Positions 41,690 through 53,068 of a stretch of DNA of 64,000 nucleotides are shown here, one piece after another. The stretch covers positions 62,001 through 126,000 of the forward strand of contig OZ037839.1 of assembly GCA_964035575.1 (NCBI GenBank), in the 5' to 3' direction. Origin of the DNA: Rhynchopus sp. YZ270_cl-10 (taxonomy: Eukaryota > Euglenozoa > Diplonemea > Diplonemida > Diplonemidae). The stretch's first letter is position 1; each line of letters begins with the position of its first letter. Position numbers and translations under genes: made by a program. Under the pieces are notes generated by a model that saw nothing but the letters and a program-made list of their open reading frames with translations, did no database searches and was not told the DNA's origin.

Positions 41690-42750
41690 TTTTTTGAATT
41701 TTTTTTCTCGACATCTACTTTTCCAAGCTTGGAAAAAAAAATTTTTTTTTTGGGCCTGACCTTGGGACCTTGTGCACCGAAAAATGCAAAAAACGGCAAA
41801 ATTTTGATGTTTTGAGCATCTGTGGGTGAATCATATGCACTGCTACAGTGGCCTATTATTGGGTGTTTTCCTTAGCAAATTCCTTCACAAAACTCATTTT
41901 TGATTTTGGCAAAGGCAAATTTCAGGCCAAAAAAAAGTCACCCCTGGTAGTAGGTCCTTGGGTGTCCAAACATGCCAAAAACACAAAAAAATTGATGTTT
42001 TGGCCTTCTGTGGGCACCTAAAACGCACTTCTCTGCCCAAAAAACGAATCATTCACATTTCAGAGGTCCTGCATGAAAATGCCCATTTGAGCCCAAATTT
42101 TCGGTTTTTTTTCAACATTTCTTCAACACAGGCCCCGCCAGGTGGTCCGAGGGTCCAAAAAAAAAAAATTTTTTTTTTCGACCAAAAATTTTTTTTCGAC
42201 ATCTACTTTTTCAAGCCTGAAAAAAATAACGGGTGTTTCACTATAGGAGGCTACGTCAAATCTCAGTTAATACCAGTCAATACCAGTAAATATCAGTTTT
42301 TTTTCCAAGCTGGGAAAAGTAGTTGTCGAAAAAAAAATTTTTTTTTCCCAAAATTTTTTTTTCGACAACTACTTTTCCAAGCCTGAGAAAAACTGATATT
42401 TTACTGGTATTTTCCTGCATTGGTTTTTACTCTACGACGTACCCCTACCGGTATTTTCCCAGGCTTGGAAAAGTAGATGTCGAGAAAAATTTTTTCAAAA
42501 AAAAATTTTTTTTTTGAAAAATTTGACAACTACTTTTTCAAGCCTGGAAAAAAAAATTTTTTTTTGGGCCTGACCTTGGGACCTTGTGCACCGAAAAATT
42601 CAAAAAACGGCAAAATTTTGATGTTTTGAGCATCTGTGGGTGAATCATATGCACTGCTACAGTGGCCTATTATTGGGTGTTTTCCTTAGCAAATTCCTTC
42701 ACAAAACTCATTTTTGATTTTGGCAAAGGCAAATTTCAGGCCAAAAAAAA
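41690..42750. repeat. Foldback motif cluster between 200-bp direct repeats
   Basis: 41721-41937 and 42531-42750 are near-identical direct repeats (GGGCCTGACCTTGGGACCTT through CAAATTTCAGGCC). Between and beside them the motif CGACATCTACTTTTCCAAGC or its complement occurs about six times (41706, 42196, 42306, 42362, 42454, 42525), always beside A/T runs. Part of 41800-42070 is inverted relative to 37770-38160. No gene. Confidence 0.65.
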
Positions 42751-42759
42751 AATCGCCGG

Positions 42760-42815
42760 GGGGCTTCGCCCCCCGAACCCCCCATTGGGGGGCTTTGCCC
42801 CCCAAACCCCCCAGA
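42760..42815. repeat. GC-rich hairpins
   Basis: GGGGGGCTTCGCCCCCC and GGGGGGCTTTGCCCCCC follow each other in otherwise AT-rich DNA; both form strong short hairpins. Confidence 0.6.
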
Positions 42816-43246
42816 CCCCCCTATGCAATTGGGGGCCTGCGGCGCAGCTCGGAACTCTAGTGCATACCTAACGGGAACTCCAAATGGAGGTGTTTTTGTG
42901 CTTGCATCGTTACTACTTGCTCTCATGTGCCATCTGACAGCCCCATGCAGGACAACACTATGGTGTCCAGCATCGGCAGTGCGTACAACTCGGCGCTGGA
43001 GTTATCGACGTGACGTGGGTCTGGGAAGACGTCTCGCATATTCAGTACAAGTGTGAACGGTGCGAAAGCACTACCCAGTTTGCCGCGAGGCGGCAGGGCT
43101 ACCCTGCTCCTCTCCCCGGTGTTCAGTTTTATATTTTGAAAACTGGGTTGTCTCAGTGTGGACACCCGAGGATGAACTCCACTTTTCAAAACGCTGTTTA
43201 GTAACCGCTGATGAACACGCTGATGATCTCTCCTGTGTGGGAGATG
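42816..43246. other. Spacer of higher GC, unrecognised
   Basis: Composition suggests old coding sequence, but I found no domain on either strand. Confidence 0.3.
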
Positions 43247-44170
43247 TCACACTGATGACGCTAAGGTTGCTCCCCACCGGTCCATCATCAGATGGGGGCG
43301 AAGCAGACGTTGTGGGTAGGCGGTTCTAGTCCGCTTTATTCTTGTTTCATGCTCGGGGGAAGTTGAGCGTTTTCTTTTTGATTGACGCCCTTTTGTGGCG
43401 GTGGGACCAGGCTCAGGGTCACCTGTGGGTGGTTTGTCGGGCACTGTATCAGGCAGTGCAGGCGGCTCAGGTTCTGGTAGTACGGGAGGGGTCACGATGG
43501 TGATGCACTGCCTTGGCGTTCCCCGTCGAACAAGGCTTGTAGGGGTGGCAGGGGTGGCGGTATTGTTACGCAGGCGTCGTAGGGGCGAGGTCCACTGAGC
43601 GACACGCGCAGTGATGGTGGTGTTGTAGGCGGGGAGGGGGCAGGTGCCCCAGTCACGGTCGGAGAGGGAACTGATGGACCTCGTCAGGTACTTCAGGATA
43701 GTGGCAATGCTGCCGGCGCAGAGTTTGGCACGTGGAGTGTGCCCACCAGACCGGAGGTGCACCGATAGGCCGTAGGCAGTGCAGCATCGTCACTTTTCTC
43801 TCCGGGAACGGGGCAGTCCAGCTTGTTCTCGGCGCAGTGCTTCCGGAACCATCGAAGCCAGAGGGACATCGCCTTCCCCCGCTCACGCACAGACAGGGCA
43901 TGGGCGACCTGTTTGCACTGTCGCAGCGAGATGCCTGAGTATACCTCAAAGCTAATACCCAGCTCAATGTTGCTGATGCAACTGTTGCTGTCCTCAACAG
44001 ACCTCAGCCACGCAAGAAAAGCAGTGTGTCGCTCAGGGCCGTATTTCCACGACGGAGGCGCCCTCGAGGGGAGCCGGCTCCAGTCAAAGTCCACGGAAAG
44101 TGACGGGGTGTCCGCAGCCCTGTCCCAGGGCAGGCGGGCTTTGGTACCCAGGCATTGTGTAGGGTAATTG
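43247..44170 (-). mobile_element. Possible retroelement coding fossil
   Basis: Two minus-strand frames with GC-rich, coding-like composition overlap here. One has PSWKYGPERHTAFLAWLRSV and a conserved-looking ISLRQCKQVAHALSVRERGK; the other is Arg/Pro/Thr-rich with a basic block (KGRQSKRKRSTSP). The order and the nearby RNase H-like piece at 44660-44900 hint at the 3' part of a retroelement. It is broken, and I cannot name the family. Confidence 0.3.
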
Positions 44171-44660
44171 TGTTTGCATACAGCTAAACCAAGACAACGT
44201 GGTCACCTTTAGTCCGTATTTGGATCGTAGTGACCAATGTCATGCGCTTAGGTGCCCATCAATGGGTCGGGGAGTGATCAAAGTTAAGGGAAATTATTCT
44301 GGCGTAAATGATGGATCAGATCTGCCGTCACTGCCTCACCCGGTCCCTCCCTTTGAAAAAAAATACCTCGTATGACTTTCAGAGATGGCAATGCCCAATT
44401 CCTACCCTTGGTCTTGCAGCTCAGTCTACAATAGCCCTGTACTAGACACGCCCGGTCGTAGACTCGACTATAGCACTGCCCCCGCATGTGCCTCGTCTTC
44501 TTTATCTTCTTCAGAGTCCACATTTGCATGCGGGCACCTAATACACCACACGTCGCCTTTTCTCGGTTTCCTAGACCCAGTCTCCCATCACCAATGAGGA
44601 CACCTTCGGCAGGCCCACTAGTGGATGCGGCGCTTTGCCTTTACTGTCATTCCACCGCGT

Positions 44661-44900
44661 CTACAAGGGTTTTAGAGCGGACTTGTCGTAGAACCGCCCA
44701 TACAGTGTCCCCGACACTTTCCCGCCCCCAACGGTGTTGAACCTCAGGTCCCCTGGCTTAGCCACTAAGAGAAAACCTGCAGCGTCCGCAGACGCATACA
44801 CGTCTGCGGCCATCACTGGCTTAGAGGGGCCGTGTGACGCACTGATTTCGACACGTTGCCGAAGAAGCGCGATCGCGCTTTGTGTGGTTTTGTGTATCCC
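44661..44900 (-). mobile_element. Possible RNase H-like fossil
   Basis: The minus strand reads VMAADVYASADAAGFLLVAK, which resembles the first strand of a retroelement RNase H (compare TVWSEASTTGWGFVLS in the fossil at 51.8-52.2 kb). It is a short fragment in a broken context beside the ATGAC satellite. Confidence 0.3.
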
Positions 44901-45060
44901 TTGTGAACCTGGAATCGATAGCAGACAGGAAAAAGAGGATGGGCAGGCAGCACCTGCCCGACCTGTGTTAAGTGAATCAGTGATTGCCTGACAGATGTCT
45001 GGGTAACCGTGTATTCTGTGTGGGTATCCGTGTCCGGAGTATACACGACGGTGAAGTAAA

Positions 45061-45483
45061 ATGACATGACATGACATGACATGACATGACATGACATGAC
45101 ATGACATGACATGACATGACATGACATGACATGACATGACATGACATGACATGACATGACATGACATGACATGACATGACATGACATGACATGACATGAC
45201 ATGACATGACATGACATGACATGACATGACATGACATGACATGACATGACATGACATGACATGACATGACATGACATGACATGACATGACATGACATGAC
45301 ATGACATGACATGACATGACATGACATGACATGACATGACATGACATGACATGACATGACATGACATGACATGACATGACATGACATGACATGACATGAC
45401 ATGACATGACATGACATGACATGACATGACATGACATGACATGACATGACATGACATGACATGACATGACATGACATGACATG
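45061..45483. repeat. ATGAC satellite, 84 copies
   Basis: 420 bases of perfect ATGAC plus ATG. The right flank to about 45560 has degenerate ACATG-bearing words (TTACATGTACTTTACATGTA), so the satellite may have grown from such a seed. All frames through it on the minus strand are open by composition only (MSCHV repeats). Confidence 0.97.
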
Positions 45484-45569
45484 CGCTTTTACATGTGCTT
45501 TCCATGTAACTTTTTTTACATGTACTTTACATGTAAAGTGACATGTGCCATGACAAGGTGCATGACCAG

Positions 45570-45984
45570 TTACATGACAAGACTAACTAACGACAAGACT
45601 CCTGTATATAATGAGTGGCGTTAGGCCCTTGTCATTATTTAGTCTTGTCATGCAACTAGTCATACCCCCTTGTGTCATTGCTCACACTCGGTTGTGGTGC
45701 AACGCACCGGGGTACCCTAAATAGGGTCCGCGCGGGGTACTCAGTCCAATCCGGACTGAGCGCTCACCCCGAGTCCGCCGGGCTGACTCGGGGTCCGGCC
45801 AATAGGGTCCGGCCACTCCATCGTGTGGTTTGTGTCGGATTGGTAGCCTTGAACAGGGAAATAGCTAATGGAATTGGAACCTCTGTCGCGGTGTCGCAAC
45901 GACTGCTCTGCAAGTCGCCACCAGATCCACTTTTATGAAAATAAGTGTAGGGGAGGACCTCTCACAACTTCTGAGCAAAGTCGG
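45570..45984. other. Spacer
   Basis: Contains CTTGTCATTATTTAGTCTTG, also found at about 1639-1655, and a run of TCCGGNCTGACTCGGGGTCC-type words at 45740-45830 that can pair locally. No gene. Confidence 0.4.
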
Positions 45985-46207
45985 TTTTTGACACAAAATC
46001 GGGGTGGGTGGGCCATAATTTGCTCCAAATATGACCAGTCGAAAATTGGGATTTTTCTGAAATTTGCATTGTGCCCAGCAAAAATCCTCGTTTTTTTGAA
46101 GAATTTTACAAAAAATATGCTATGCCCCCTATGACTGGACCCAACTCCCCTCACTATTTTTTGCCTAAAAAAGCCCCAAAAATTCTGCAGGTTTTTTCAG
46201 GTTTTGC
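45985..46207 (+). repeat. 220-bp dispersed repeat, inverted partner of 62830-63048
   Basis: TGGGCCATAATTTGCTCCAA through CTGCAGGTTTTTTCAGG matches the reverse complement of 62830-63048 with few differences. Confidence 0.75.
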
Positions 46208-47366
46208 GATTTTTACGAGATTTAGCGTAGCCTCCAAGAACAATGAAAAAAAACAGCAGTTCACACAAGGAGTCATTTGTGTGGAACTGGGTTACGCAGT
46301 TGAAAACCAATCAACAGTTTACTACGTGGTTTCACTATTTCCTCTCTCTCTCTGTCTCTATGTTTTTCTTGTTTGTTTATTAATTTCAGAAAAGCAAAGG
46401 TATTCTAAAGGGTACAAAGCCCATATTCAATCATTGCAGAATTTTAATTCGCGAGCGGAAGTACTCCCTTACTCAAATTCAAAATAAAAGGAGGTGGGTG
46501 TAAAGTTACTTCGGTGCACCCAAAATCTAAAAAAACGTTATTTGTAGTGCTCCTGACGACCCCATTTTGCGTACTTGTTGCGCACTTTGTGCACAAAAAA
46601 AATAATACAGGAATGCCCTCTTTACGTACCTCTTGCGTACTTAGTGCGTAGTTGTTGCGTACTTGGTATTTTTTATTTATGGGGTGGAAATGCTATTCTT
46701 TGGGGGCCTTATTCGTGGGGCCCCTTTTACAGTGCAGGGTTTCATGGTGCGGGTCAGCAACCCAGTTCCCCAGGGCACTCCCTCCTCCTGTGGTTTAACC
46801 ACAACTCATACATTTTGTTTTTACAGAGATTAAAGTTGGCCCGGGTTTGTGGGGGGGTGGAGGTGCTTTTTTGGGGAAAATTTTATGGAAACCCCGCCAA
46901 ACCCGTATTTTGTGCCAACAAGAAATCCCCGATGGTTTATTTCGAAAAAAACTACAATGATATACTGGTCTTCACCAGCTCTCAGTAGCGTCTCGCAGGC
47001 TCTCACAGCTCACAGACTCTGAGGTGAACTAAAGAAATATCATTCACAACAAAACAGGTGTGAGGAAGAAGAAAAGAAAGCGAATAAAAACAAAAAAAAA
47101 ACAGTGTTTCTGGATGTGATATTATTGGTTGCATGAGTAGAATAAAACAGTTCCAAGGAAGGCTGCTTCGGTTTTCTTTCACTTTTAAAAAACCTTTAAA
47201 AAAAAGTCAAAACCAGAGTCAACAGAACTATATTTTTCCTTCTTTCAAAACTTCACACACAACGCTTTTGGTTTCTTGGGAGACACACAAGGTGCCAGGT
47301 TCTATGATATGCACGGAACCATGCTTTATCTTGTGCAGAGAAAAAAGAGTATTTCAACATATGGGA
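46208..47366. other. Composite spacer
   Basis: 46550-46680 has several GCGTACTT words (a loose TTGTTGCGTACTTNGTG repeat). 46820-46975 matches 25340-25470. 47228-47325 matches 62129-62220 and 63049-63140 (TTTTTCCTTCTTTCAAAACT; AGACACACAAGGTGCCAGGT). No gene is supported. Confidence 0.5.
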
Positions 47367-47566
47367 TAAGCCCACCCCCCTAAACGGCACCCTTTTGAAT
47401 TTCTTGCACACACTCGGACTATTTGCTCAATTTTTGCTCCTTTGAACTTGTGACCTCAGAATAACGTTTCTGAGGTCACAAGAGCAAAAATAGAGCAAAT
47501 AGTCCGAGTGGAAGTTATCTAATGTGCAAAAAATTCAAAAGGTTACCCTTTAGGGGGTAGGTTTAT
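47367..47566. mobile_element. 200-bp long-hairpin element (MITE-like)
   Basis: Two arms of about 95 bases are imperfect inverted repeats: ATAAGCCCACCCCCCTAAA...CTCGGACTATTTGCTC...TTGTGACCTCAGA on the left and its complement on the right, with a loop of about 6 bases. The outer 60 bases are less well matched than the inner 35. It has no coding capacity. Confidence 0.7.
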
Positions 47567-48119
47567 GGACTGTGCCATATGCGTTCAATACATGATAGCG
47601 TATGGTTTGCAAAACACAAATTGAAACTTCAGTAGTACTGTACATTGGTTTCTGACATTAACCCTGTTCAAAAAGAGAATACAACTACGCCAAGGACTAA
47701 GAAACCACGTTTGAAATACTACTATCTTCACCCACACAGGAAAAACGGGAAACGGAACAGGGGGAGAGTTTGTCAGTTGTACGCTTCCACTTCTTCTGAA
47801 AACTGATATGCCTACAACTTGATATTACAGCTTCAAACAACACGGTAGCATAAGGATCTTACGGAGGAAAAGCATTTTCTCAAGATCTTTGTCCTGATCA
47901 GGATCGCGACATTTTGTGTTCTCCACAACCTTCCTTCACCCCCTGTAAGGGTAGCCGAAGGTGTAGTACAGTGTAGTAGAGTAGTATAGAAATCGTACAG
48001 ATTTTTTGGGGCTGCGACCCGAACAAGAAAAAAGCTTGTGCTTCCAAACAATAAAAAGGTTACACACAACGTGTTCATCCCCAAGAGGAAACAAAGCACC
48101 TATCACGCAGCATGCATGC
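47567..48119. other. 3' flank of CUB/WD40 copy B
   Basis: 47725-47795 resembles 25985-26060. From about 48040 to 48119 the sequence is the same as 55955-56031 downstream of copy C (CAAACAATAAAAAGGTTACA); copy A shares only the last 50 bases. A small TTCACCCCCTGTAAGGGTAG hairpin-like word near 47935 recurs at 53707. Confidence 0.5.
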
Positions 48120-51100
48120 TCACAGCTTCCACACCACAAGGGTGCCGTCACGGCTCACAGTTGCCAGGCGTGTGCCATCGGGGGAGAAGTCCAGGCGTGG
48201 CAGGACAGCCTGCGAGTGTCCCAGCAGGTCGTGCAGCACAGACCCGTCGTGCGACCACACCATCACGTCACCCTCGCCCACAGCAGCAATCATCTTCCCG
48301 TCGCGTGAGAACTTGCTGTCGTGCACAGCACCCGACAGCATGCTCAGAGACACACCGTCCACAGCACTGCCGTCACCAATCGAGCTCCCGGGCAGCTGCG
48401 ACACAAGGATCGTCCCGTCGCTCATCCCACGCAGGAGCGCGTTCCCACCAAAGGACGAGAAGGACAGTGCCGTCACACGTGCACTCACAGAGGGCAGCTC
48501 AACAGCAGACGACCCGTCCAGACCCCACACAGTCGTCACCTCGTCCACCTCAGACCCGCGCACTGTCGCAAGATGTGCACCGTCCACAGAGAACCCCACG
48601 TTGCGTGCATGGTGGTTGATCACAGACGACGCCTTCGTCCTGTCCGACGCAAGCATGTCGAACACACGTGTGCATGCATCCTGTCCACCTCCGCTCACCA
48701 CGTAGCGCCCGTCCCTCGTGAACTCCACACGGTGCACAGGTGTGCTCCCCGATGCAGACATGTCCACCAGGGTTGCCTCCAGCACACCTGTCACAGCGTC
48801 GCACACAACCACACGCCCGCCCTCCCCAGCAAGCGCCACCAGGTTGTTGTCTGGCGAGAACGCAATGTCGTGCACCCTGAAGCCGTCTGCACAGCCCAGC
48901 TGTCCCACCCGCACACCCGTGCGTGCGTCAAACACACGCACAAAACGGTCTGCTGACCCTGTCGCCACACGACGTCCGTCCCACGAGAACGCCACCGACA
49001 GCAGTCCTGCAGGGTGTCTTACTTCAAATGCACACGCGCGCGACGTCCCCTGCTCGCAAAGCTGTGGCACTGTGTCCACCCCACACTGCTCCTGTGGAGG
49101 AGGTGCTCTGCATTCGTACTGGAAGGCAAGGTACGACCACCCGGAGAAATAAGTGCTTCTGAACTGCACATACGCAGAACCACTCAACACGAGATCCACA
49201 CCCTCGAAGGCGGAGGTGTCCGATGTTCCAAGAGGTGTACGGGACCAATCATACTCCAAGTTGAAGTTTGTATCGTTCCCAGTCCCGGTCCCTGAGCTGT
49301 AGATAGACACGAAGCGATAGTGGTACAGCTCAATGTCAGTGAAGTTGAGCACAACGTCGTAATCACACTCAATGTGCCAGCACACCCAGTGGTAGCTGTC
49401 GTAGTTCTGAAAGCTCACGTTCCCAGTCACATTGTCCAGGTTGATGTGCTCATGGCAGCCGTGGGTCACACCAGGTGCACGTGTGTTTGGCGCATCTGTG
49501 GGTGGTGCTTCAGTGGGCACCACATCCTTGCACACGTAGTCGAACTCTAATGTTGATAACCCGTACACATAGTCTGCGTAGTAGAAAGTTGAGAACTGCA
49601 CAAATGCAGAACCCTTCAGCACAAGGTCCTCCATTTGAGTGCCGTCATTTTTATGCTCTTTGTAGTAGCTCTTTCTTCTGTATCCAGAATTGTGCCCTTC
49701 GTACAGGTACAGGTAGGAATAGGTGGCCAGTTGCATGGAGAGCGTGAGCACAACATCCTTGTCACACTCAATGTGCCAGCACTCCGTGTGGTGGCTGCCG
49801 TGGTGCTGAAAGCTTACGTGCCCAGTCACATTGTCCCCCAGGTCGTTGTGCTCGTCACAGACGTAGTTCACACCAGGTGCACGTGTGTCCGGCACATCAG
49901 TGGGTGGTGCTTGAGTGGTCGCTTCCACACACACGTAGTTGAACTCAAGTCTTGACCACCCGTTGATGTAAGGGTTATTGAACTGCACAAATGCAGAACC
50001 TCTCAGCACAACATCCATGGGACTGTGGGAAAGAGGGTGCGGGCTGTAGTTGGATAACGTCTTCTCATAGGTAAAGAATGTGCTACTTCCAGCATTGTTC
50101 CCTGATGTGTACAGGTGCAGTCTGGAATAGGGGGACAACTGCATGGTGGAGAACGAGATGACAACATCCTTGTCACACTCAATGTGCCAGCACTCCGTGT
50201 GGTAGTTGTCGTAGTTCTGAAAGCTCACGTTCCCAGTCACATTGTCCCCCAGGTCGTTGTGCTCGTCACATACCAGCCCCACACCAGGTGCACGTGTGTC
50301 CGGCGCAGCGGTGGGTGGTGCTTGAGTGGGCACCACATCGACACACACGTAGTCGAACTCAAGTCTTGACCATCCGCTGTAGTACGTGCTTCTGAACTGC
50401 ACAACTGCAGAACCATTCATCACAACATCCATGGGACTATCGTGCCGGTTGAAGCTGTTCTCCAAGGTGAAGTCTGTTCCATTTCCAGCATTGTTCCCTG
50501 ATGTGTACAGGTACAGGTAGGAAGAGGAGTACAGCTGCAGGATGGAGAACGAGATGACAACATCCTTGTCACACTCAATGTGCCAGCACTCTGTGTGGTA
50601 GCTGTCGTAGTTCTGAAAGCTTACGTTCCCAGTCACATTGTCACCCAGGTCGTTGTGCTCCTCACAGACGTAGTTCACACCAGGTGCACGTGTGTCCGGC
50701 ACAGCTGTGGGTGGTGCTTGTGTCGCATCCACACACACGTAGTCGAACTCAAGTCTTGACCACCCGTTGTAGTAAGTGCTTCTGAACTGCACAAATGCGG
50801 AACCGTTCAGTACAACATCCATGGGACTGTCGTAATTGTTGAAGCTCTTCTGCAAGGTGAAATCTGTTCCATTTCCAGAATCGTTCCCTGATGTGTACAG
50901 GTCCAGGTAGGAAGAGGAGTACAGCTGCAGGATGGAGAACGAGATGACAACATCCTTGTCACACTCAATGTGCCAGCACTCTGTGTGGTGCCTGTCGTAG
51001 TTCTGAAAGCTCAAGTTCCCAGTCACATTTTCCACCAGGTCGTTGTGCTCCTCACAGACGTAGTTCACACCAGGTGCACGTGTGTCCGGCACATCTGTGG

Positions 51101-51593
51101 GTGGTGCTTGTGTCGCATCCACACACACGTAGTCGAACTCAAGTCTTGACCACCCGTTGTAGTAAAGGCTTCTGAACTGCACAAATGCGGAACCGTTCAG
51201 CACAACATCCATGGGACTGTCGTTATGGTTGAAGCTCTTCTCCAAGGTGAAGTCTGTTCCATTTCCAGAATCGTTCCCTGATGTGTACAGGTCCAGGTAG
51301 GCGTTGCTGCTCCGGAACCAGACCCCCCGCGAGTAGTGTAATAAGTCGTCCAGCTGCAAGAGGGAGAACGAGATGACAACATCCTTGTCACACTCAATGT
51401 GCCAGCACTCCGTGTGGTAGCTGTCGTAGTTCTGAAAGCTCACATTACCAGTCGCATTGTCGCCGAGGTCGTGGTGTTCTTCACAGACGTAGTTCACACC
51501 AGGTGTACGTGTGTCTGGCACATCAGTAGCGTACGTCATGATGTGTAACTCCGTGCTTACACACAGGAGCGCTGCCAAGCATGCGCGCAGCAT
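48120..51593 (-). CDS. Secreted protein with six CUB-like domains and a C-terminal WD40 propeller (copy B)
   Basis: 1157 residues from MLRACLAALLCVSTE at 51593; an upstream in-frame ATG (51680) would put the signal peptide internally and is unlikely. Six CUB-like repeats span residues about 30-830 and the seven-bladed WD40 part about 840-1157. It differs from copy A in one fewer repeat, an atypical fifth repeat (GHVSFQHHGSHHTECWHIEC, LYEGHNSGYRRKSY) and an enlarged first repeat with a 10-residue insertion (LHYSRGVWFRSSN). The Cys-rich junction before the propeller reads CGVDTVPQLCEQGTSRACAF, unlike CGRG in A and C. The propeller is nearly identical to the other copies, with a private Cys (DACTRVFD). 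The 5' flank matches copy A for about 220 bases and then meets a retroelement fossil. Confidence 0.84.
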   Translation of the reverse strand: MLRACLAALLCVSTELHIMTYATDVPDTRTPGVNYVCEEHHDLGDNATGNVSFQNYDSYHTECWHIECDKDVVISFSLLQLDDLLHYSRGVWFRSSNAYLDLYTSGNDSGNGTDFTLEKSFNHNDSPMDVVLNGSAFVQFRSLYYNGWSRLEFDYVCVDATQAPPTDVPDTRAPGVNYVCEEHNDLVENVTGNLSFQNYDRHHTECWHIECDKDVVISFSILQLYSSSYLDLYTSGNDSGNGTDFTLQKSFNNYDSPMDVVLNGSAFVQFRSTYYNGWSRLEFDYVCVDATQAPPTAVPDTRAPGVNYVCEEHNDLGDNVTGNVSFQNYDSYHTECWHIECDKDVVISFSILQLYSSSYLYLYTSGNNAGNGTDFTLENSFNRHDSPMDVVMNGSAVVQFRSTYYSGWSRLEFDYVCVDVVPTQAPPTAAPDTRAPGVGLVCDEHNDLGDNVTGNVSFQNYDNYHTECWHIECDKDVVISFSTMQLSPYSRLHLYTSGNNAGSSTFFTYEKTLSNYSPHPLSHSPMDVVLRGSAFVQFNNPYINGWSRLEFNYVCVEATTQAPPTDVPDTRAPGVNYVCDEHNDLGDNVTGHVSFQHHGSHHTECWHIECDKDVVLTLSMQLATYSYLYLYEGHNSGYRRKSYYKEHKNDGTQMEDLVLKGSAFVQFSTFYYADYVYGLSTLEFDYVCKDVVPTEAPPTDAPNTRAPGVTHGCHEHINLDNVTGNVSFQNYDSYHWVCWHIECDYDVVLNFTDIELYHYRFVSIYSSGTGTGNDTNFNLEYDWSRTPLGTSDTSAFEGVDLVLSGSAYVQFRSTYFSGWSYLAFQYECRAPPPQEQCGVDTVPQLCEQGTSRACAFEVRHPAGLLSVAFSWDGRRVATGSADRFVRVFDARTGVRVGQLGCADGFRVHDIAFSPDNNLVALAGEGGRVVVCDAVTGVLEATLVDMSASGSTPVHRVEFTRDGRYVVSGGGQDACTRVFDMLASDRTKASSVINHHARNVGFSVDGAHLATVRGSEVDEVTTVWGLDGSSAVELPSVSARVTALSFSSFGGNALLRGMSDGTILVSQLPGSSIGDGSAVDGVSLSMLSGAVHDSKFSRDGKMIAAVGEGDVMVWSHDGSVLHDLLGHSQAVLPRLDFSPDGTRLATVSRDGTLVVWKL

Positions 51594-51789
51594 TGTCTTT
51601 TGTTGTGTCCACAGAATATCTGTTGTTGTGTTGTTGTGTTGTTGTTTTGTTGGGTTTATGATCGTACTCCTAGTGGTCAAAAGAAATCAAAATAAAAACA
51701 AAAACAAAAAGGGGAGAGTGAGGGAGGAATCTGTTAGCAATTGGCACCGATAGTTAGAAATGTACGTGCGGGTGGGGCTAGAGACCCTT

Positions 51790-52230
51790 CGCGTCGGCGC
51801 TGCGCACCCCCCCGACACAGAACGTCACGTTCTCTGCACACCGCGGTATGCGTGCGGACCCCGAGGATCTCTTCCTCGACCAAGAGTCCGCCGGCATCAC
51901 CTCTGTCGAGATCCACTCCACGTGCAACGTCATCTTCCCCGCCTGCAGTCCGGAGAAGATTCTGCGCAGGATGACGTTGCCCAGACGAGTCTTGGTGTGT
52001 CCCTTTTGCAGGACGAGTCGCACCGCACCGTTATCGACCCACAGGAGCACGGACGGCCACCCGCTCCGGCCAGCATACCGCAACGCCTTCTCTGCCGCCC
52101 ACAGCTCAAGGTGGAACATGTCTCCCGACAGGTATGTACCCCATTCCGCCTGCGACAAAGGATCTCCCACTGTAGACAACACAAAACCCCAGCCCGTCGT
52201 CGAAGCTTCTGACCACACGGTCCCGGCAAA
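51790..52230 (-). mobile_element. RNase H fossil of a retroelement
   Basis: The minus strand reads as an RNase H domain: EASTTGWGFVLS, LELWAAEKALRYAG, VLLWVDNGAVRLVLQKG and HVEWISTEVMPADSWSR. This set (D/E-x-S-x-x-G-W-G, E-x-x-A, V-D-N-x-A, S-T-E-x-x-P-A-D) is typical of retroelement RNase H domains, closest in wording to DIRS/VIPER and Ty3 types. It is a fragment without ends; its downstream edge merges with the conserved 5' flank of CUB/WD40 copy B. The adjoining 52240-52500 recurs at 32595-32830. Confidence 0.7.
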
Positions 52231-52239
52231 AACGGACTA

Positions 52240-52500
52240 CGGCACCCAACTCTTAGTGAACAATAGTCTACACAAGAGAGCAGAAACCCAAAAACACAAA
52301 AAGGGGAGGGCGGAGGGGGGTGTCACAACATCTCTCTTGGCGTCCCATGTCTGTACCGACAGTTAGGCCTCACCCTTTCTCTGAGGTGATACACATGGAC
52401 GCCCTTACATGCAGTCCACCGTAACCTATAGGTGTGGCAGAACCGAAGTCCTGGCCTGACCGTTTGTCGCTGTTTAATACTGCGGGTCAGCGTCAGTCCG
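52240..52500 (-). repeat. Retroelement-associated repeat, partner of 32595-32830
   Basis: AACAATAGTCTACACAAGAG through CACCGTAACC is shared with 32.6 kb in the same orientation, including the phrase AGAAACCCAAAAACACAAAA. Confidence 0.7.
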
Positions 52501-52609
52501 CACCTTCGGGCATCACCTTCCCTCATAGCTCATGGCAAAGCCGTCTTCGCACAACGCTGCTGCAGACGCCATCTTACGCCATACGTCCGCAGTTGTATCA
52601 TATAAAGAA

Positions 52610-52845
52610 AGCTTTTTGATAAAAATTCGTGAAATACAAAAACCAGCGCGTGTGGAAGAAAAAAGGAGAGGAAAATACTTTTTTTTGATTCAAAGTGGTG
52701 TTTACGTTTTGGATACGGGGCGGAGAATAAATCTGTTCGATAAAAGAAACGCGAGCTTATTGTTTTATCTCGTTCAAAAAAATGATGGTTGAAGCGCAAA
52801 CGGCTCTGTGGCCGCAGACACCAATAAAAAGGCAGTGGGAGAATA
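52610..52845 (+). repeat. Dispersed repeat, copy of the 62300-62480 family
   Basis: Contains CGTGTGGAAGAAAAAAGGAG, GATACGGGGCGGAGAATAAA and TTCGATAAAAGAAACGCGAG. Bases 52795-52845 resemble 12845-12890 (GCAAACGGCTCTGTGGCCGC). Confidence 0.65.
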
Positions 52846-53068
52846 ATGCAAAAAAGAGCAAAATAAAAAAAAAGTGTAGCTGAAAAGAGATTATCACAAC
52901 CTTTTTTCGCAACTTTTCGCACTATTTTTCGAATTTTTTTTCACGCTTTTTTTTCCACATTCTTCCGAGAAGGGTAGATGCGGTACAATGCAGTAAAGTA
53001 GTGAAACATGTTGCAAAAACAGAGCAAAAAAGAGCGAATTTGAGGTTCACTCCCTTTTCAGTCACATT

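Noticed and set aside
44813-45505. Frames reading MSCHV repeats
   Set aside because: They are the ATGAC satellite read on the minus strand; a 5-bp unit without stops is open in all frames.
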